Made by a program: the position numbers and the translations under genes. 64,000 bases of DNA from Arthrobacter sp. U41 (GTDB lineage Bacteria; Actinomycetota; Actinomycetes; Actinomycetales; Micrococcaceae): the NCBI RefSeq assembly GCF_007679325.1, contig NZ_VEGI01000002.1:186001-250000 (forward strand), written 5' to 3'. Under the pieces are notes generated by a model. That model worked only from the letters and a program-made list of their open reading frames with translations, was not told the origin of the DNA and ran no database searches. This document shows positions 53,404 through 61,938 of the stretch, in pieces; positions within the stretch are counted from its first letter, which is position 1, and each line of letters begins with the position of its first letter.

Positions 53404-54660
53404 TCAGGCGCCCACGATGTTGTGTTCCGGGCCGAAGGGGAACTTGGTGATGTTCTCGGCCCCGTCCTCGCCGACCACCAGAATGTCGTGCTCGCGGTAG
53501 CCGCCGGCGCCTGGCTGTCCGTCCAGCACGGTGATCATCGGTTCCATGGAGACCACCATGCCCGGTTCCAGCACGGTGTCGATGTCCTCGCGGAGCTCCA
53601 GTCCGGCCTCCCGGCCGTAGTAGTGGCTGAGGACGCCGAAGGAGTGCCCGTATCCGAAGGTCCTGTTGGCCAACAGTCCGTGGCCCACGTAGATCTCATT
53701 CAGTTCAGCGGCGATGTCCTTGCAGACCGCACCCGGCTTGATGAGTTCAAGGCCGCGCTTGTGGACTTCGACGTTGATGTTCCACAGCTCGAGGGAGCGT
53801 GCGTCGGGCTCGCCGTAGAACAGGGTGCGCTCCAGGGCCGTGTAGTAGCCGGAGGTCATGGGGAAGCAGTTCAGGGACAGGATGTCGTGTTCCTGGATCT
53901 TGCGGGTGGTGGCCCAGTTGTGGGCGCCGTCGGTGTTGATGCCGGACTGGAACCAGACCCAGGTGTCCCGGATTTCCGAGTTCGGGAAGGTCCGGGCAAT
54001 CTCGTGGACCATCGCTTCGGTGCCGATCAGGGCGACCTCGTATTCGGTGATCCCGGCGGTGATGGCGTTGCGGATGGCCTCGCCGCCCAGGTCCCCGATG
54101 CGGGCCCCGTGCTTGATGACCTCGATCTCTTCGGCCGACTTGATCATCCGCTGGCGCATGGCGGCCTGGGCGACGTCCACCAGGGTGGCCGACTCAAACG
54201 CCGCCTGGATCTTGTTGCGGTTGTCCAGCGGAAGCGAATCATCTTCGACGCCGATCCGGCGCGGGTTGATGCCGCGGGTGCGCAGCACCTCCTGGATGGC
54301 GAAGATGAAGTTGTCCCGGCGCCAGTCCGTGTAGACCACGTTGTCGCCGTAACTGCGGCGCCACGGCATGCCGGCGTCGATGTTGGCCGTGACGGTCACG
54401 GTGTCATCCTTGGTGACCACCATGGCGTAGGAGCGTCCGAAGTAGGTGAAGAGGAAGTCGGAGTAGTACTTGATGGAGTGGTAGCTCGTCAGGACGACGG
54501 CGTCCAGGCTCTTCTCCGCCATGATCCGGCGCAGGCCGGACAGCCGGCGCTCAAACTCGGCATCGGAGAACGTGAGGCTGACCTTCTTGCCGTTGTTCAG
54601 GACCTTGAGGCGCTCCAGCTCGGCGATGGACGAAGCGTTGTCGGATGTAGTGATGGTCAT
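53404..54660 (-). CDS. Creatinase (creatine amidinohydrolase)
   Basis: A 418-aa member of the M24 'pita-bread' fold that hydrolyses creatine to sarcosine and urea without metal. Segments such as TSYHSIKYYSDFLF, IDAGMPWRRSYGDN, WFQSGINTDGAHN (active-site His) and RTFGYGHSFGVLSHYYGREA agree closely with what is known of characterised bacterial creatinases, and the length matches. The Met24 metal ligands are replaced as in creatinase rather than aminopeptidase. Downstream of an MHS symporter. Confidence 0.92.
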   Translation of the reverse strand: MTITTSDNASSIAELERLKVLNNGKKVSLTFSDAEFERRLSGLRRIMAEKSLDAVVLTSYHSIKYYSDFLFTYFGRSYAMVVTKDDTVTVTANIDAGMPWRRSYGDNVVYTDWRRDNFIFAIQEVLRTRGINPRRIGVEDDSLPLDNRNKIQAAFESATLVDVAQAAMRQRMIKSAEEIEVIKHGARIGDLGGEAIRNAITAGITEYEVALIGTEAMVHEIARTFPNSEIRDTWVWFQSGINTDGAHNWATTRKIQEHDILSLNCFPMTSGYYTALERTLFYGEPDARSLELWNINVEVHKRGLELIKPGAVCKDIAAELNEIYVGHGLLANRTFGYGHSFGVLSHYYGREAGLELREDIDTVLEPGMVVSMEPMITVLDGQPGAGGYREHDILVVGEDGAENITKFPFGPEHNIVGA

Positions 54661-54716
54661 TTTGGTGGTGCCTTTCTTCGATGATTTCTTCAGGGGGAAA
54701 GTTGGAACGGGTTGGT

Positions 54717-56117
54717 TTACCCGTGGGTCAGTGGTTCCTTGCTGGTCTCGCGGGAAAGTGCCACTGCAATCAGGGAAATGATTGCCGCTGCGACCAGGTA
54801 CCAGGCCGGAGCAAGGTCGTTGCCCGTGGCTGCGATCAGGAGGGTGGCCATGAAGGGCGCGGTGCCGCCGAAAAGCGCGTTGGAGAGGTTGAAGCTGACC
54901 GCGAAGCCGCTGTAGCGGACACGGGTGGGGAACATTTCCGCGAGGAAGCTGGGCAGGGTGCCGTCATTGAGGGTGAGCATGGCGCCCAGCAGGATCTGGA
55001 CCAGGACGATGACGAGGAAGTTTCCAGTTCCCAGCAGGGCGAAGGCGGGCACGGTCAGCACGATGAAGCTGATGGATGCGGCGATGAGCACCTTCTTGCG
55101 GCCGTAGCGGTCTGAGAGCATTCCGGTGAGGAAAATGAATCCGATGTACGTCAGCAGCGCGATGGTGGTTGCGAGGAAGGATTCGGTTGCCCCGAGGCCA
55201 AGCTCGGAGGACAGGTAGGTCGGCATGTAGCTGAGGATCACGTAGAAGCCGACGGCGTTGAGCAGCACCGCGCCGACGGCCTTCAGCAGCAACCGCCAGT
55301 GATTGCGGAAGAGCCCGAAGACGGGGGCCTTGATGGTCTGGTCCTCTGCTGCGAGCTCTCGGAATACAGGAGTGTCTTCGAGCTTGGTGCGGATGTAGCG
55401 CCCGATCAGGCCCATCGGGGCCGCAAGGAGGAAAGGCAGACGCCACCCCCAGCTCTGCATTGCCTCGGAGCTGAGCAGAGTGGTCAGCAGGCCCGCGAGC
55501 AGGGAGCCCAGAAGCAGGCCCGCTGCGGTGCTTGCCGGCACGACGGCGGCGTAGAGGCCGCGCTTGTTGGCGGGGGCGTACTCCACGAGGAATGCGGAGG
55601 CGCCGGCGTATTCACCGGAGGCTGAGAAGCCCTGGGCGACGCGGATGATCAGGAGCAGGATCGGAGCCCAGATGCCGATCGTGTCGTAGCCCGGAATCAG
55701 CGCGATGCAGAACGTCGCTCCGGACATGATCAGGATGGACAGGGAAAGGGCAGTCCGGCGCCCGACGCGGTCTCCGATGTGGCCCCACACGAAGCCTCCG
55801 AGGGGCCGGACCAGGAACGAGATCGCAAACAGGGCGAAGGTGAGCAGAAGCCCGGTCTGGGGATCTGACTCGGGGAAGAATACCGCCGCGATAGTAACGG
55901 CCAGGTAGCCGTACACGGCGTAGTCAAACCACTCCACAAAATTTCCGATAAAGCTCGCCGCGACCACCCGGCGGCGCGTTTCCTTGCTGACGCCGCCGCC
56001 AGGGTCTGCTGAGCCGCTCAACGTTGATTGGGCGGACGAACTACCGCCATGCCCGCTATTCGACTCCGGGCCGCTCGGTCCCGCAAGTGTGGCGGGGGAG
56101 GAAGTTTCGTTACTCAT
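54717..56117 (-). CDS. MHS-family metabolite:H+ symporter, probable creatine/sarcosine uptake
   Basis: A 466-aa MFS protein of the ProP/ShiA type. Hallmarks: FIGNFVEWFDYAVYGYLA in helix 1, GHIGDRVGRRTAL between helices 2 and 3, and GFSASGEYAGASAFLVEYAP in helix 4. The first ~45 residues are a Ser/Gly-rich, probably disordered tail. First gene of the creatinase operon; substrate inferred from that linkage. An earlier in-frame ATG at 56306 would run through the operator region and is rejected. Confidence 0.87.
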   Translation of the reverse strand: MSNETSSPATLAGPSGPESNSGHGGSSSAQSTLSGSADPGGGVSKETRRRVVAASFIGNFVEWFDYAVYGYLAVTIAAVFFPESDPQTGLLLTFALFAISFLVRPLGGFVWGHIGDRVGRRTALSLSILIMSGATFCIALIPGYDTIGIWAPILLLIIRVAQGFSASGEYAGASAFLVEYAPANKRGLYAAVVPASTAAGLLLGSLLAGLLTTLLSSEAMQSWGWRLPFLLAAPMGLIGRYIRTKLEDTPVFRELAAEDQTIKAPVFGLFRNHWRLLLKAVGAVLLNAVGFYVILSYMPTYLSSELGLGATESFLATTIALLTYIGFIFLTGMLSDRYGRKKVLIAASISFIVLTVPAFALLGTGNFLVIVLVQILLGAMLTLNDGTLPSFLAEMFPTRVRYSGFAVSFNLSNALFGGTAPFMATLLIAATGNDLAPAWYLVAAAIISLIAVALSRETSKEPLTHG

Positions 56118-56144
56118 GTATCCACCAAAGGTTTTGGGGTTGCA

Positions 56145-56164
56145 TTCAGTGCAACGCTGTTGCA
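56145..56164. promoter_or_regulatory. Operator-like palindrome upstream of the MHS/creatinase operon
   Basis: Perfect TGCAAC-GCT-GTTGCA (56150-56164). The overlapping 11-mer TTCAGTGCAAC (56145-56155) recurs inverted as GTTGCACTGAA at 56277-56287. Candidate site for the IclR regulator at 52499. Confidence 0.65.
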
Positions 56165-56276
56165 CCAGATTAGGCGTGACATGAGACACAGTCAATGCTT
56201 TTGTGTTTCCGGTCCGCAAATATAAACGCAAGGGCGGCGGCTCCCCAGGGGTGACGAGCGAGTCGATAAGAAAACC

Positions 56277-56301
56277 GTTGCACTGAACGAAATATCGTTG
56301 C
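56277..56301. promoter_or_regulatory. Distal copy of the GTTGCA motif
   Basis: GTTGCACTGAA at 56277-56287, the inverse of 56145-56155, followed by another CGTTGCA at 56296-56302. Placed between the MHS start and the convergent acetyltransferase end. Confidence 0.5.
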
Positions 56302-56378
56302 AGCATCGAGGGAAGGTGCCTACGGGAGTGTCATGTCCGCCTTGGCCTCGTACACGGGGAGTGTGGCTCGGCCGTGCC

Positions 56379-56951
56379 TCACGGAAAGTCCAAGCGCATC
56401 AGCACGCGGGGAAAGCCGTTGAGCACGGAGTCGGTGCCGGAAACCATGGTGAACCCAGCCTCTTCGAAGAGCTTCCGGGTGCCCACGTAGGCCATGGTGA
56501 GGTCCACGTGGTGGCCCTGATTGTCCACCGGGTAGCCTTCGATGGCCGGCGCGCCGTAGCTGCGGGCGAAGTCGACGGCGCCCTTCAACAGCTGATGGGA
56601 GATTCCCCTGCCGCGATGACCGGGCCGCACCCTGATGCACCACACCGACCACACGTCGAGGTCGTCCACGTGGGGGATCTTGCGGTTGCGGGCAAAGCTG
56701 GTGTCGGCGCGCGGATGGACAGCCGCCCAGCCCACCACCTCGCCGCCGTCGTACGCGAGCACTCCGGGCTGCGGGTCCTGGCCCGTCAACTGCTTGACCA
56801 GTTCCCCGCGCTCCGGGCCGCGCAACTTCAGGTTCTGTTTGGAGGGGATGCGGTAGCTCAGGCACCAGCACACGTTGGCATCGGGCCGCTTGGGGCCCAC
56901 TACTGCCTTTACATCCTCGAACTGAGTCGCCGGACGGACTTCGATGGCCAT
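56379..56951 (-). CDS. GNAT-family N-acetyltransferase
   Basis: A 190-aa acetyltransferase. Acetyl-CoA loop (motif A) RVRPGHRGRGISHQLL near residue 115 with the R/Q-x-x-G-x-G/A pattern; motif B region LFEEAGFTMVSGTDS near 165. GAGAGGA lies 9 nt before ATG 56951; longer readings run into non-coding sequence. The N-terminal part has Trp- and Cys-rich VCWCLSYRIP. Substrate unknown. Confidence 0.83.
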   Translation of the reverse strand: MAIEVRPATQFEDVKAVVGPKRPDANVCWCLSYRIPSKQNLKLRGPERGELVKQLTGQDPQPGVLAYDGGEVVGWAAVHPRADTSFARNRKIPHVDDLDVWSVWCIRVRPGHRGRGISHQLLKGAVDFARSYGAPAIEGYPVDNQGHHVDLTMAYVGTRKLFEEAGFTMVSGTDSVLNGFPRVLMRLDFP

Positions 56952-57007
56952 TGCGCAGAGTCCTCTCGTTTCCGATTCCGATTCTGCGCCTGACACAGGC
57001 CTCGCGC

Positions 57008-57229
57008 CTAGAGCACCTTCCGGATGGTCTCTTCGAAGCTCGTGACGTGGTGCAGAGCCAGCTCGGCCGCCTTGTCGGCGTCCCCCGCGGCCAGTTCCGT
57101 GAAATCCACATTGGTGGCGGCACGCGCCGTTCCATCCGGGGCGTCGCCGTGGCACACTGGGAAAACTATCGAGTGGCCGGGGGGAATCCGAGTCAGGAGA
57201 TTGTCATGGGCATTCTGATGCACCCCCAC
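57008..57229 (-). CDS. Possible small hypothetical protein
   Basis: Up to 73 residues; only the last ~35 (from NVDFTELAAGDADKAAELAL to the stop) look protein-like, forming an amphipathic helical segment. No ribosome binding site or -10 matches a start; the true start could be a GTG near 57170. It may be the remnant of a longer gene. Function unknown. Confidence 0.35.
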   Translation of the reverse strand: MGVHQNAHDNLLTRIPPGHSIVFPVCHGDAPDGTARAATNVDFTELAAGDADKAAELALHHVTSFEETIRKVL

Positions 57230-57261
57230 ACTTCGTGCCGCCGATCGGCGGTGAGCACCAC

Positions 57262-57375
57262 ATGATGATCGGCTGGGCCTACCTCATGGCCGCGATCATG
57301 ACCGTTGACGCGCTCCTGCTGGGGCTCCTGCTGTTCAACGCGAAGTGGCCGAAGCGCTGGAAGAAGAACAGCTAG
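57262..57375 (+). CDS. 37-aa single-helix membrane protein
   Basis: Starts with ATG-ATG at 57262 and ends at TAG 57373-57375. One membrane helix (YLMAAIMTVDALLLGLLLF) is followed by a basic tail KWPKRWKKNS, the pattern of small inner-membrane proteins with the C-terminus inside. GGTGAG lies 6 nt upstream. No homologue recognised from memory. Confidence 0.55.
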   Translation: MMIGWAYLMAAIMTVDALLLGLLLFNAKWPKRWKKNS

Positions 57376-57414
57376 GCCACGTACGCCTCCGCGAAGGCCC
57401 GGCTCCCCCGCGCC

Positions 57415-58449
57415 TTAGGTGGTCGGGGCCAGCTCGGCGGCCGGCACCACCACGGCGCCGGTGGCGGTGGAATCCGGGTTCAGCATCCAGCCGACCCGCT
57501 TGGCAGTGTTGAGCACCACCACGCTTTCCACGAGCTCGATTCCGGGGATTCGCTGCTGAAGCGCCTGTTCGGCGTTGAGGACCTCCGCCAGGGAATGCAG
57601 CCACATCAGGATCACGAAGTTGGTGCGGCCGGTGGTGGAAGCAGTGAGCCTCACGTTGCGGAAGCTGCGCAGCTCGGCGGCCGCAGCCTCGTGCTGTCCC
57701 GGCGGAACGTTGGCGAACCACTGGCAGCTGACCGGAAACCCCGAATACTTCTGCGCAATTTCACACCGGAACGAAAGAACCCGACTGGCCAGAACACGGT
57801 TCAGCTGGCGTTGGACCGTGGCCGGACTGCGCCCAAGGGCGCGGGCGATGTCCGCAGCCGCCGCACGCCCGTCCCTGGCCAGGAACGGGATCAGGTCCAG
57901 GTGGCTCTGCGGCAGCGGCGCGCCCTGGTGTGCAGGGGTTGCCGGGCCGGCCGCTTCAGGCCCGGCCAAGGCCTGGAGGGCGGCCAGCTGCGATTTGTCC
58001 AGGACGTTGAGCCGCCACGCGTACCCGCCGGAGTGCAGGCGGGTGCACAACGCCGTCTGGTACTTGGTCAGGCCCGGGATCTCCTTGAGCTGCTCCACCA
58101 CGATGTCGCTGAACCGTGCCAGCGTGGGCGTGATGACGGTCAGCATGAGGTCGCGGTTGCTGGCCGCTTCCTCCACCGTGACCACTTCCGGGATGGCTGC
58201 CAGCGCGGCCGTCACCTCGGCCCGCAGCCCCATCTCGCAGTCCACATCAACCAGCGCCAGGCACATCTGCTTCGGATCGCCCATCAGGTGTGCGGTGCTC
58301 CAGGCCGCGCCGGATGCCCTGAGCCGTTCCCAGCGGGCGGCCAGGGTGGTCGCGTGGACGCCCAGGATGCCGGCGGCATCCGACCAGCTGATCCGCGGCG
58401 CGATCTGAAGGGCGTTGATGAGCTTGAGGTCTTCCTCGCTGATCTCCAC
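57415..58449 (-). CDS. Lrp/AsnC-family regulator with two tandem modules
   Basis: A 344-aa protein that is about twice the usual ~150 aa. Module one: HTH EEDLKLINALQIAPRISWSDAAGILGVHATTLAARW (positions 5-40) and a RAM-like domain to ~150. Module two: a second HTH with LIPFLARDGRAAAADIARALGRSPATVQRQLNRV near 190-220 and another RAM-like domain. GTG start. Divergent from the amidohydrolase and MHS genes, so it probably regulates them in response to an amino acid. Confidence 0.85.
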   Translation of the reverse strand: MEISEEDLKLINALQIAPRISWSDAAGILGVHATTLAARWERLRASGAAWSTAHLMGDPKQMCLALVDVDCEMGLRAEVTAALAAIPEVVTVEEAASNRDLMLTVITPTLARFSDIVVEQLKEIPGLTKYQTALCTRLHSGGYAWRLNVLDKSQLAALQALAGPEAAGPATPAHQGAPLPQSHLDLIPFLARDGRAAAADIARALGRSPATVQRQLNRVLASRVLSFRCEIAQKYSGFPVSCQWFANVPPGQHEAAAAELRSFRNVRLTASTTGRTNFVILMWLHSLAEVLNAEQALQQRIPGIELVESVVVLNTAKRVGWMLNPDSTATGAVVVPAAELAPTT

Positions 58450-58524
58450 CGGGCCACCGCTCTCTCTGAATGATTCCTGCCCTATCCATCCTACTTTTGC
58501 ATTTTTCCAGTCATTCCTCCAGCT

Positions 58525-58538
58525 GTGACTCTAGTCAC
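58525..58538. promoter_or_regulatory. Palindrome between lrp and amidohydrolase genes
   Basis: GTGACT-CT-AGTCAC, a perfect 6+6 bp inverted repeat in the 139-bp divergent intergenic region, close to an AT-rich tract (58493-58507). Candidate Lrp-type binding site. Confidence 0.5.
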
Positions 58539-58588
58539 TCCACAATGGTTGTAAGGCACCTACCAACCGTTCGGAAAGAGGGAAACAT

Positions 58589-59827
58589 ATGTCGGTCACC
58601 GCCGATGCCAAGGAACTCCAGAGCCACATCACCCGGCTGCGCCACGAGTTGCATCAGGAACCGGAGATCGGCCTTCACCTCCCGCGCACCCAGGAGAAAG
58701 TTCTCAAAGCCCTCGACGGCCTGCCGTACGAAATCACCCTCGGCGAAACCACGACGTCGGTCACCGCAGTCCTGCGCGGCGGCGCACCCCACACTTCCGT
58801 AGACAAACCCGTGGTCCTGCTGCGCGCGGACATGGACGGCCTCCCCGTCCAGGAGCGCACCGGCGTCGACTTCACCTCAAGGATCGACGGCGCCATGCAC
58901 GCCTGCGGCCATGATCTCCACACCTCGATGCTGGCCGGGGCGGCCACCTTGCTGGCCGAACGCCGCGGGCAGCTGGCCGGCGACGTCGTGCTGATGTTCC
59001 AGCCCGGCGAGGAAGGCCACGACGGCGCGGGCCACATGATCCGCGAGGGTGTCCTGGATGCCGCGGGCCGCCGCGCGGACGCCGCCTATGGCATGCACGT
59101 GTTCTCCTCGCTGGAGCCGTACGGCCAGTTTGCCACCAAGCCCGGCGTGATGCTCAGTGCCTCGGACGGGCTGTTCGTCACCATCCTGGGCGCCGGCGGC
59201 CACGGCTCCGCTCCGCACACGGCCAAGGACCCCGTCACCGCAGCCGCCGAAATGGTGACCGCCCTGCAGGTCATGATCACGCGGCAGTTCAACATGTTCG
59301 ACCCCGTCGTCCTGACCGTCGGAGTCCTGCAGGCCGGCACCGCACGCAACGTCATCCCTGAATCGGCACGCATCGAAGCGACAGTCCGAACGTTCTCCCA
59401 CGCCTCCCGCGAACGGATGATGACCGCCGTTCCCACCCTCCTGAAAGGCATCGCCCACGCCCACGGCCTGGAGGTGGACGTGGAATACCGTCCCGAATAT
59501 CCGCTGAGCATCACGGACGAAAACGAGACCCTCACCGCGGAAAAAACCATCCAGGATCTGTTCGGCGAGTCCAGGCTGACGCGATGGGCCACGCCGCTCA
59601 GCGGATCCGAGGACTTTTCCCGGGTGATGGACGAGGTGCCCGGTACCTTCATCGGCCTCAGCGCCGTCGCCCCGGGAGCGGACCACACCGCCACCGCGTT
59701 CAACCACTCCCCCTACGCCACGTTCGACGACGGCGTCCTCACCGACGGTGCGGCGCTGTACGCGGAGCTCGCCATTGCCCGGATCGCAGCACTGGCGGCC
59801 GGCACCCCCTCGTCCCTCGCTTCTTAG
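58589..59827 (+). CDS. M20-family amidohydrolase (N-acyl-amino-acid hydrolase type)
   Basis: A 412-aa zinc/manganese-dependent peptidase-fold enzyme. Metal-binding segments: LLRADMDGLPV, MHACGHDLHTSML, FQPGEEGHDGAG and the late GSEDFSRVM; a dimerisation domain (residues ~190-300) contains GAGGHGSAPH. Family members free amino acids from N-acyl conjugates (hippurate, N-acetyl or indole-acetyl amino acids). AAAGAGG lies 7 nt before the ATG. Followed by an MHS symporter 22 nt later. Confidence 0.9.
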   Translation: MSVTADAKELQSHITRLRHELHQEPEIGLHLPRTQEKVLKALDGLPYEITLGETTTSVTAVLRGGAPHTSVDKPVVLLRADMDGLPVQERTGVDFTSRIDGAMHACGHDLHTSMLAGAATLLAERRGQLAGDVVLMFQPGEEGHDGAGHMIREGVLDAAGRRADAAYGMHVFSSLEPYGQFATKPGVMLSASDGLFVTILGAGGHGSAPHTAKDPVTAAAEMVTALQVMITRQFNMFDPVVLTVGVLQAGTARNVIPESARIEATVRTFSHASRERMMTAVPTLLKGIAHAHGLEVDVEYRPEYPLSITDENETLTAEKTIQDLFGESRLTRWATPLSGSEDFSRVMDEVPGTFIGLSAVAPGADHTATAFNHSPYATFDDGVLTDGAALYAELAIARIAALAAGTPSSLAS

Positions 59828-59849
59828 CCCTAGATCTTTCGGAGAAATC

Positions 59850-61136
59850 ATGACCACCATCGTTGACCCGCAGCTCGCCGACCGGGCGGCCACCCGGAAG
59901 ACGCTCCTCGGTACCGGCATCGGGAACGCCGTCGAATGGTACGACTGGGCCATTTACGCCACGTTCACGCCGTTCATCGCCAGCCAGCTGTTCAGCAAGG
60001 CGGATCCCGCCTCGGCGGTACTGGCGACGCTGGCGATCTTCGCCGTCGGCTTTGTGGCACGTCCGGTCGGAGGCTTCCTCTTCGGCTGGATCGGCGACCG
60101 GGTGGGCCGCAAGACCTCCATGACACTCGCCGTCGGCCTCGCGTCGCTAGGCAGCCTCATGATCGGCGTCGCGCCGTCCTTCGCCGCCATCGGCGTCTGG
60201 GCGTCACTGATGCTCCTGGTCGCCCGGCTGATCCAGGGCCTGGCCCACGGCGGCGAGCTGCCGTCGTCGCAGACGTACCTCTCCGAGGTGGCCCCGAAAG
60301 AGAAGCGCGGCCTGTGGGCCACCCTGATCTACACCTCCGGCACGGTGGGAATCCTCGCCGGCACCCTGCTGGGCGCCATCCTCAACATGACGCTGAGCAC
60401 CGAGGCCATGAATGACTGGGGCTGGCGTGTGCCCTTCCTGGTTGGCGCCGTCATGGGCCTGTACGCGTTGATCATGCGCTCCAAGCTGCACGAGACCGAG
60501 GCCTTCGAAGGCGAAACGGCCTCCGAGAAGCGCGCGCCGATCTGGCCGCAGATCGTGAAGCACCGCAAGCAGGCCCTCCAGGTCATCGGGCTGACGGTGG
60601 GCCTGACGGTGATCTACTACATCTGGGGTGTTGTGGCCCCGAGCTACGCCGCCACCACCCTGAAGATCGATCGCGGGGAAACCCTCTGGGCCAGCGTGAT
60701 CGCCAACATCGTGTTCATTGCGGCCCTGCCGTTCTGGGGCAAGCTGTCCGACCGGATCGGCCGCAAGAAGGTGCTTTGGGCCGGCGCGGCCGGCAGCGCT
60801 GTTATGCACTTCCCCATGACCTGGCTGCTGAAGGATTCGGCCTGGCAGCTGGCCGTAAGCATGTCGGTCATGCTGATCTTCATTGCCGCCAGCGCCGCGA
60901 TCGTTCCGGCCGTCTACGCGGAACTGTTCCCCACCAGCATCCGGACCATCGGCGTCGGCGTCCCGTACTCCATCTGCGTGGCCGTGTTCGGCGGGACCGC
61001 CCCGTACCTGCAGACCTGGCTCGGCACCATCGGCCTCGCCAACGTGTTCAACGTCTACGCCGTGGTGCTGCTGCTGGTCAGCGTCATGTTCGTCTTCACC
61101 ATCCCGGAGACGAAGGGCAAGGACCTGACGCACTAG
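59850..61136 (+). CDS. MHS-family metabolite:H+ symporter
   Basis: A 428-aa MFS symporter with about 12 helices: GNAVEWYDWAIYATFTPFIA in helix 1, GWIGDRVGRKTSM between helices 2 and 3, and GLAHGGELPSSQTYLSEVAP in helix 4. GGAG lies 6 nt before ATG 59850. Likely imports the N-acyl amino acid hydrolysed by the preceding enzyme (inference from the operon). Related to, but clearly distinct from, the MHS protein at 54717. Confidence 0.88.
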   Translation: MTTIVDPQLADRAATRKTLLGTGIGNAVEWYDWAIYATFTPFIASQLFSKADPASAVLATLAIFAVGFVARPVGGFLFGWIGDRVGRKTSMTLAVGLASLGSLMIGVAPSFAAIGVWASLMLLVARLIQGLAHGGELPSSQTYLSEVAPKEKRGLWATLIYTSGTVGILAGTLLGAILNMTLSTEAMNDWGWRVPFLVGAVMGLYALIMRSKLHETEAFEGETASEKRAPIWPQIVKHRKQALQVIGLTVGLTVIYYIWGVVAPSYAATTLKIDRGETLWASVIANIVFIAALPFWGKLSDRIGRKKVLWAGAAGSAVMHFPMTWLLKDSAWQLAVSMSVMLIFIAASAAIVPAVYAELFPTSIRTIGVGVPYSICVAVFGGTAPYLQTWLGTIGLANVFNVYAVVLLLVSVMFVFTIPETKGKDLTH

Positions 61137-61170
61137 TTGAAACCGCTAGTCCGGGCCGTTCTGGCCTCCA

Positions 61171-61209
61171 CGAAGTGCCCCCTACCTTTGCCGGCCAGGG
61201 GGCACTTCG
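61171..61209. terminator. Hairpin with AAGTGCCCCC arms (copy 2 of intergenic repeat)
   Basis: 13-bp perfect stem CGAAGTGCCCCCT / AGGGGGCACTTCG with a 13-nt loop, between two convergent genes, so it may terminate both. Shares the arm sequence with the repeat at 30678-30755. Confidence 0.72.
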
Positions 61210-61239
61210 CGGGTTGTAGGCCAATTCTCCTGGAGACTT

Positions 61240-61476
61240 TCAGCGACGGCGGGGTGTCTCTCCGTTGCCCACGGCTTCTATCCAGTCGACGGCTTCGTCC
61301 GAGAAATAGAACCCTGACGGCCCGTTCTCGCCCACCCACCAGTCGCCGGACGCGACAGACCCGCCGGCATCCGCAATCTCAACGAGCGTCTCGGCCGGGA
61401 CTGCGTCGCCGTTGTTGTCGATCAACCATTCCCGCGTCGACGGCTTCAGCTTCGGCCACCATTGCTCAATGCTCAT
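61240..61476 (-). CDS. Small hypothetical protein
   Basis: A 78-aa acidic soluble protein with no recognised domain. It has Trp-rich starts (EQWWPKLKPSTREWLIDNNGD), a GDWWVGENGPSG turn and a C-terminal helix DEAVDWIEAVGNGE. Composition and codon use fit the neighbours. Convergent with the MHS gene across the hairpin. Function unknown. Confidence 0.65.
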   Translation of the reverse strand: MSIEQWWPKLKPSTREWLIDNNGDAVPAETLVEIADAGGSVASGDWWVGENGPSGFYFSDEAVDWIEAVGNGETPRRR

Positions 61477-61544
61477 GGCCGCAGTCTGTCACGACGCGGG
61501 AGCCGCTGATAGTCCGGCCGGCCGAACCAGCTACCGCGCGGCAC

Positions 61545-61770
61545 CACGCGGCCGGCTGCTGGGCTATGGCTTGGCCCAGGACTTCGGGCCGGGCCTGCGA
61601 GCTACTTTCACCACAGGTCGCGTGCATGACCTCTTTGTGGATCCTGACGCGCGCCGGACCGGCAGGCAAGCCCCTCCGCGGTTGCCTTCTACGAAGCGCT
61701 GGGCTTCCCGGCCGATCGCGTTGGGGACTTCCCCGACTATCCGTGTTTCACGCTGGACCTGCGCACGTAG
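61545..61770 (+). pseudogene. GNAT acetyltransferase remnant
   Basis: One frame reads VHDLFVDPDARRTG (strand 4 and start of the acetyl-CoA loop). It then shifts: another frame, from 61681, reads VAFYEALGFPADRVGDFPDY and stops at TAG 61768. In intact GNAT proteins these are separated by ~25 residues, so a deletion plus frameshift is inferred, and the N-terminus is also missing. The left limit is approximate. Confidence 0.68.
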
Positions 61771-61925
61771 CGCAATGCAAGCGCGCCGGGTGAGCTGGCG
61801 CCTCGTCATCAACCGAGCACCAACAACGTACGGGCCGCCCTCGGCGTCGGGTCCTGAGCAGACGCTCGACGGCGGCCGGCGTTGGGGGTGTCTGATAGAC
61901 ACTGCCACCGGAACCTTGGGCTGCG

Positions 61926-61931
61926 TAGCGT
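61926..61931 (+). promoter_or_regulatory. -10 hexamer of leaderless XRE regulator gene
   Basis: TAGCGT, 7 nt before the GTG at 61939. Confidence 0.45.
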
Positions 61932-61938
61932 GGTGGAT

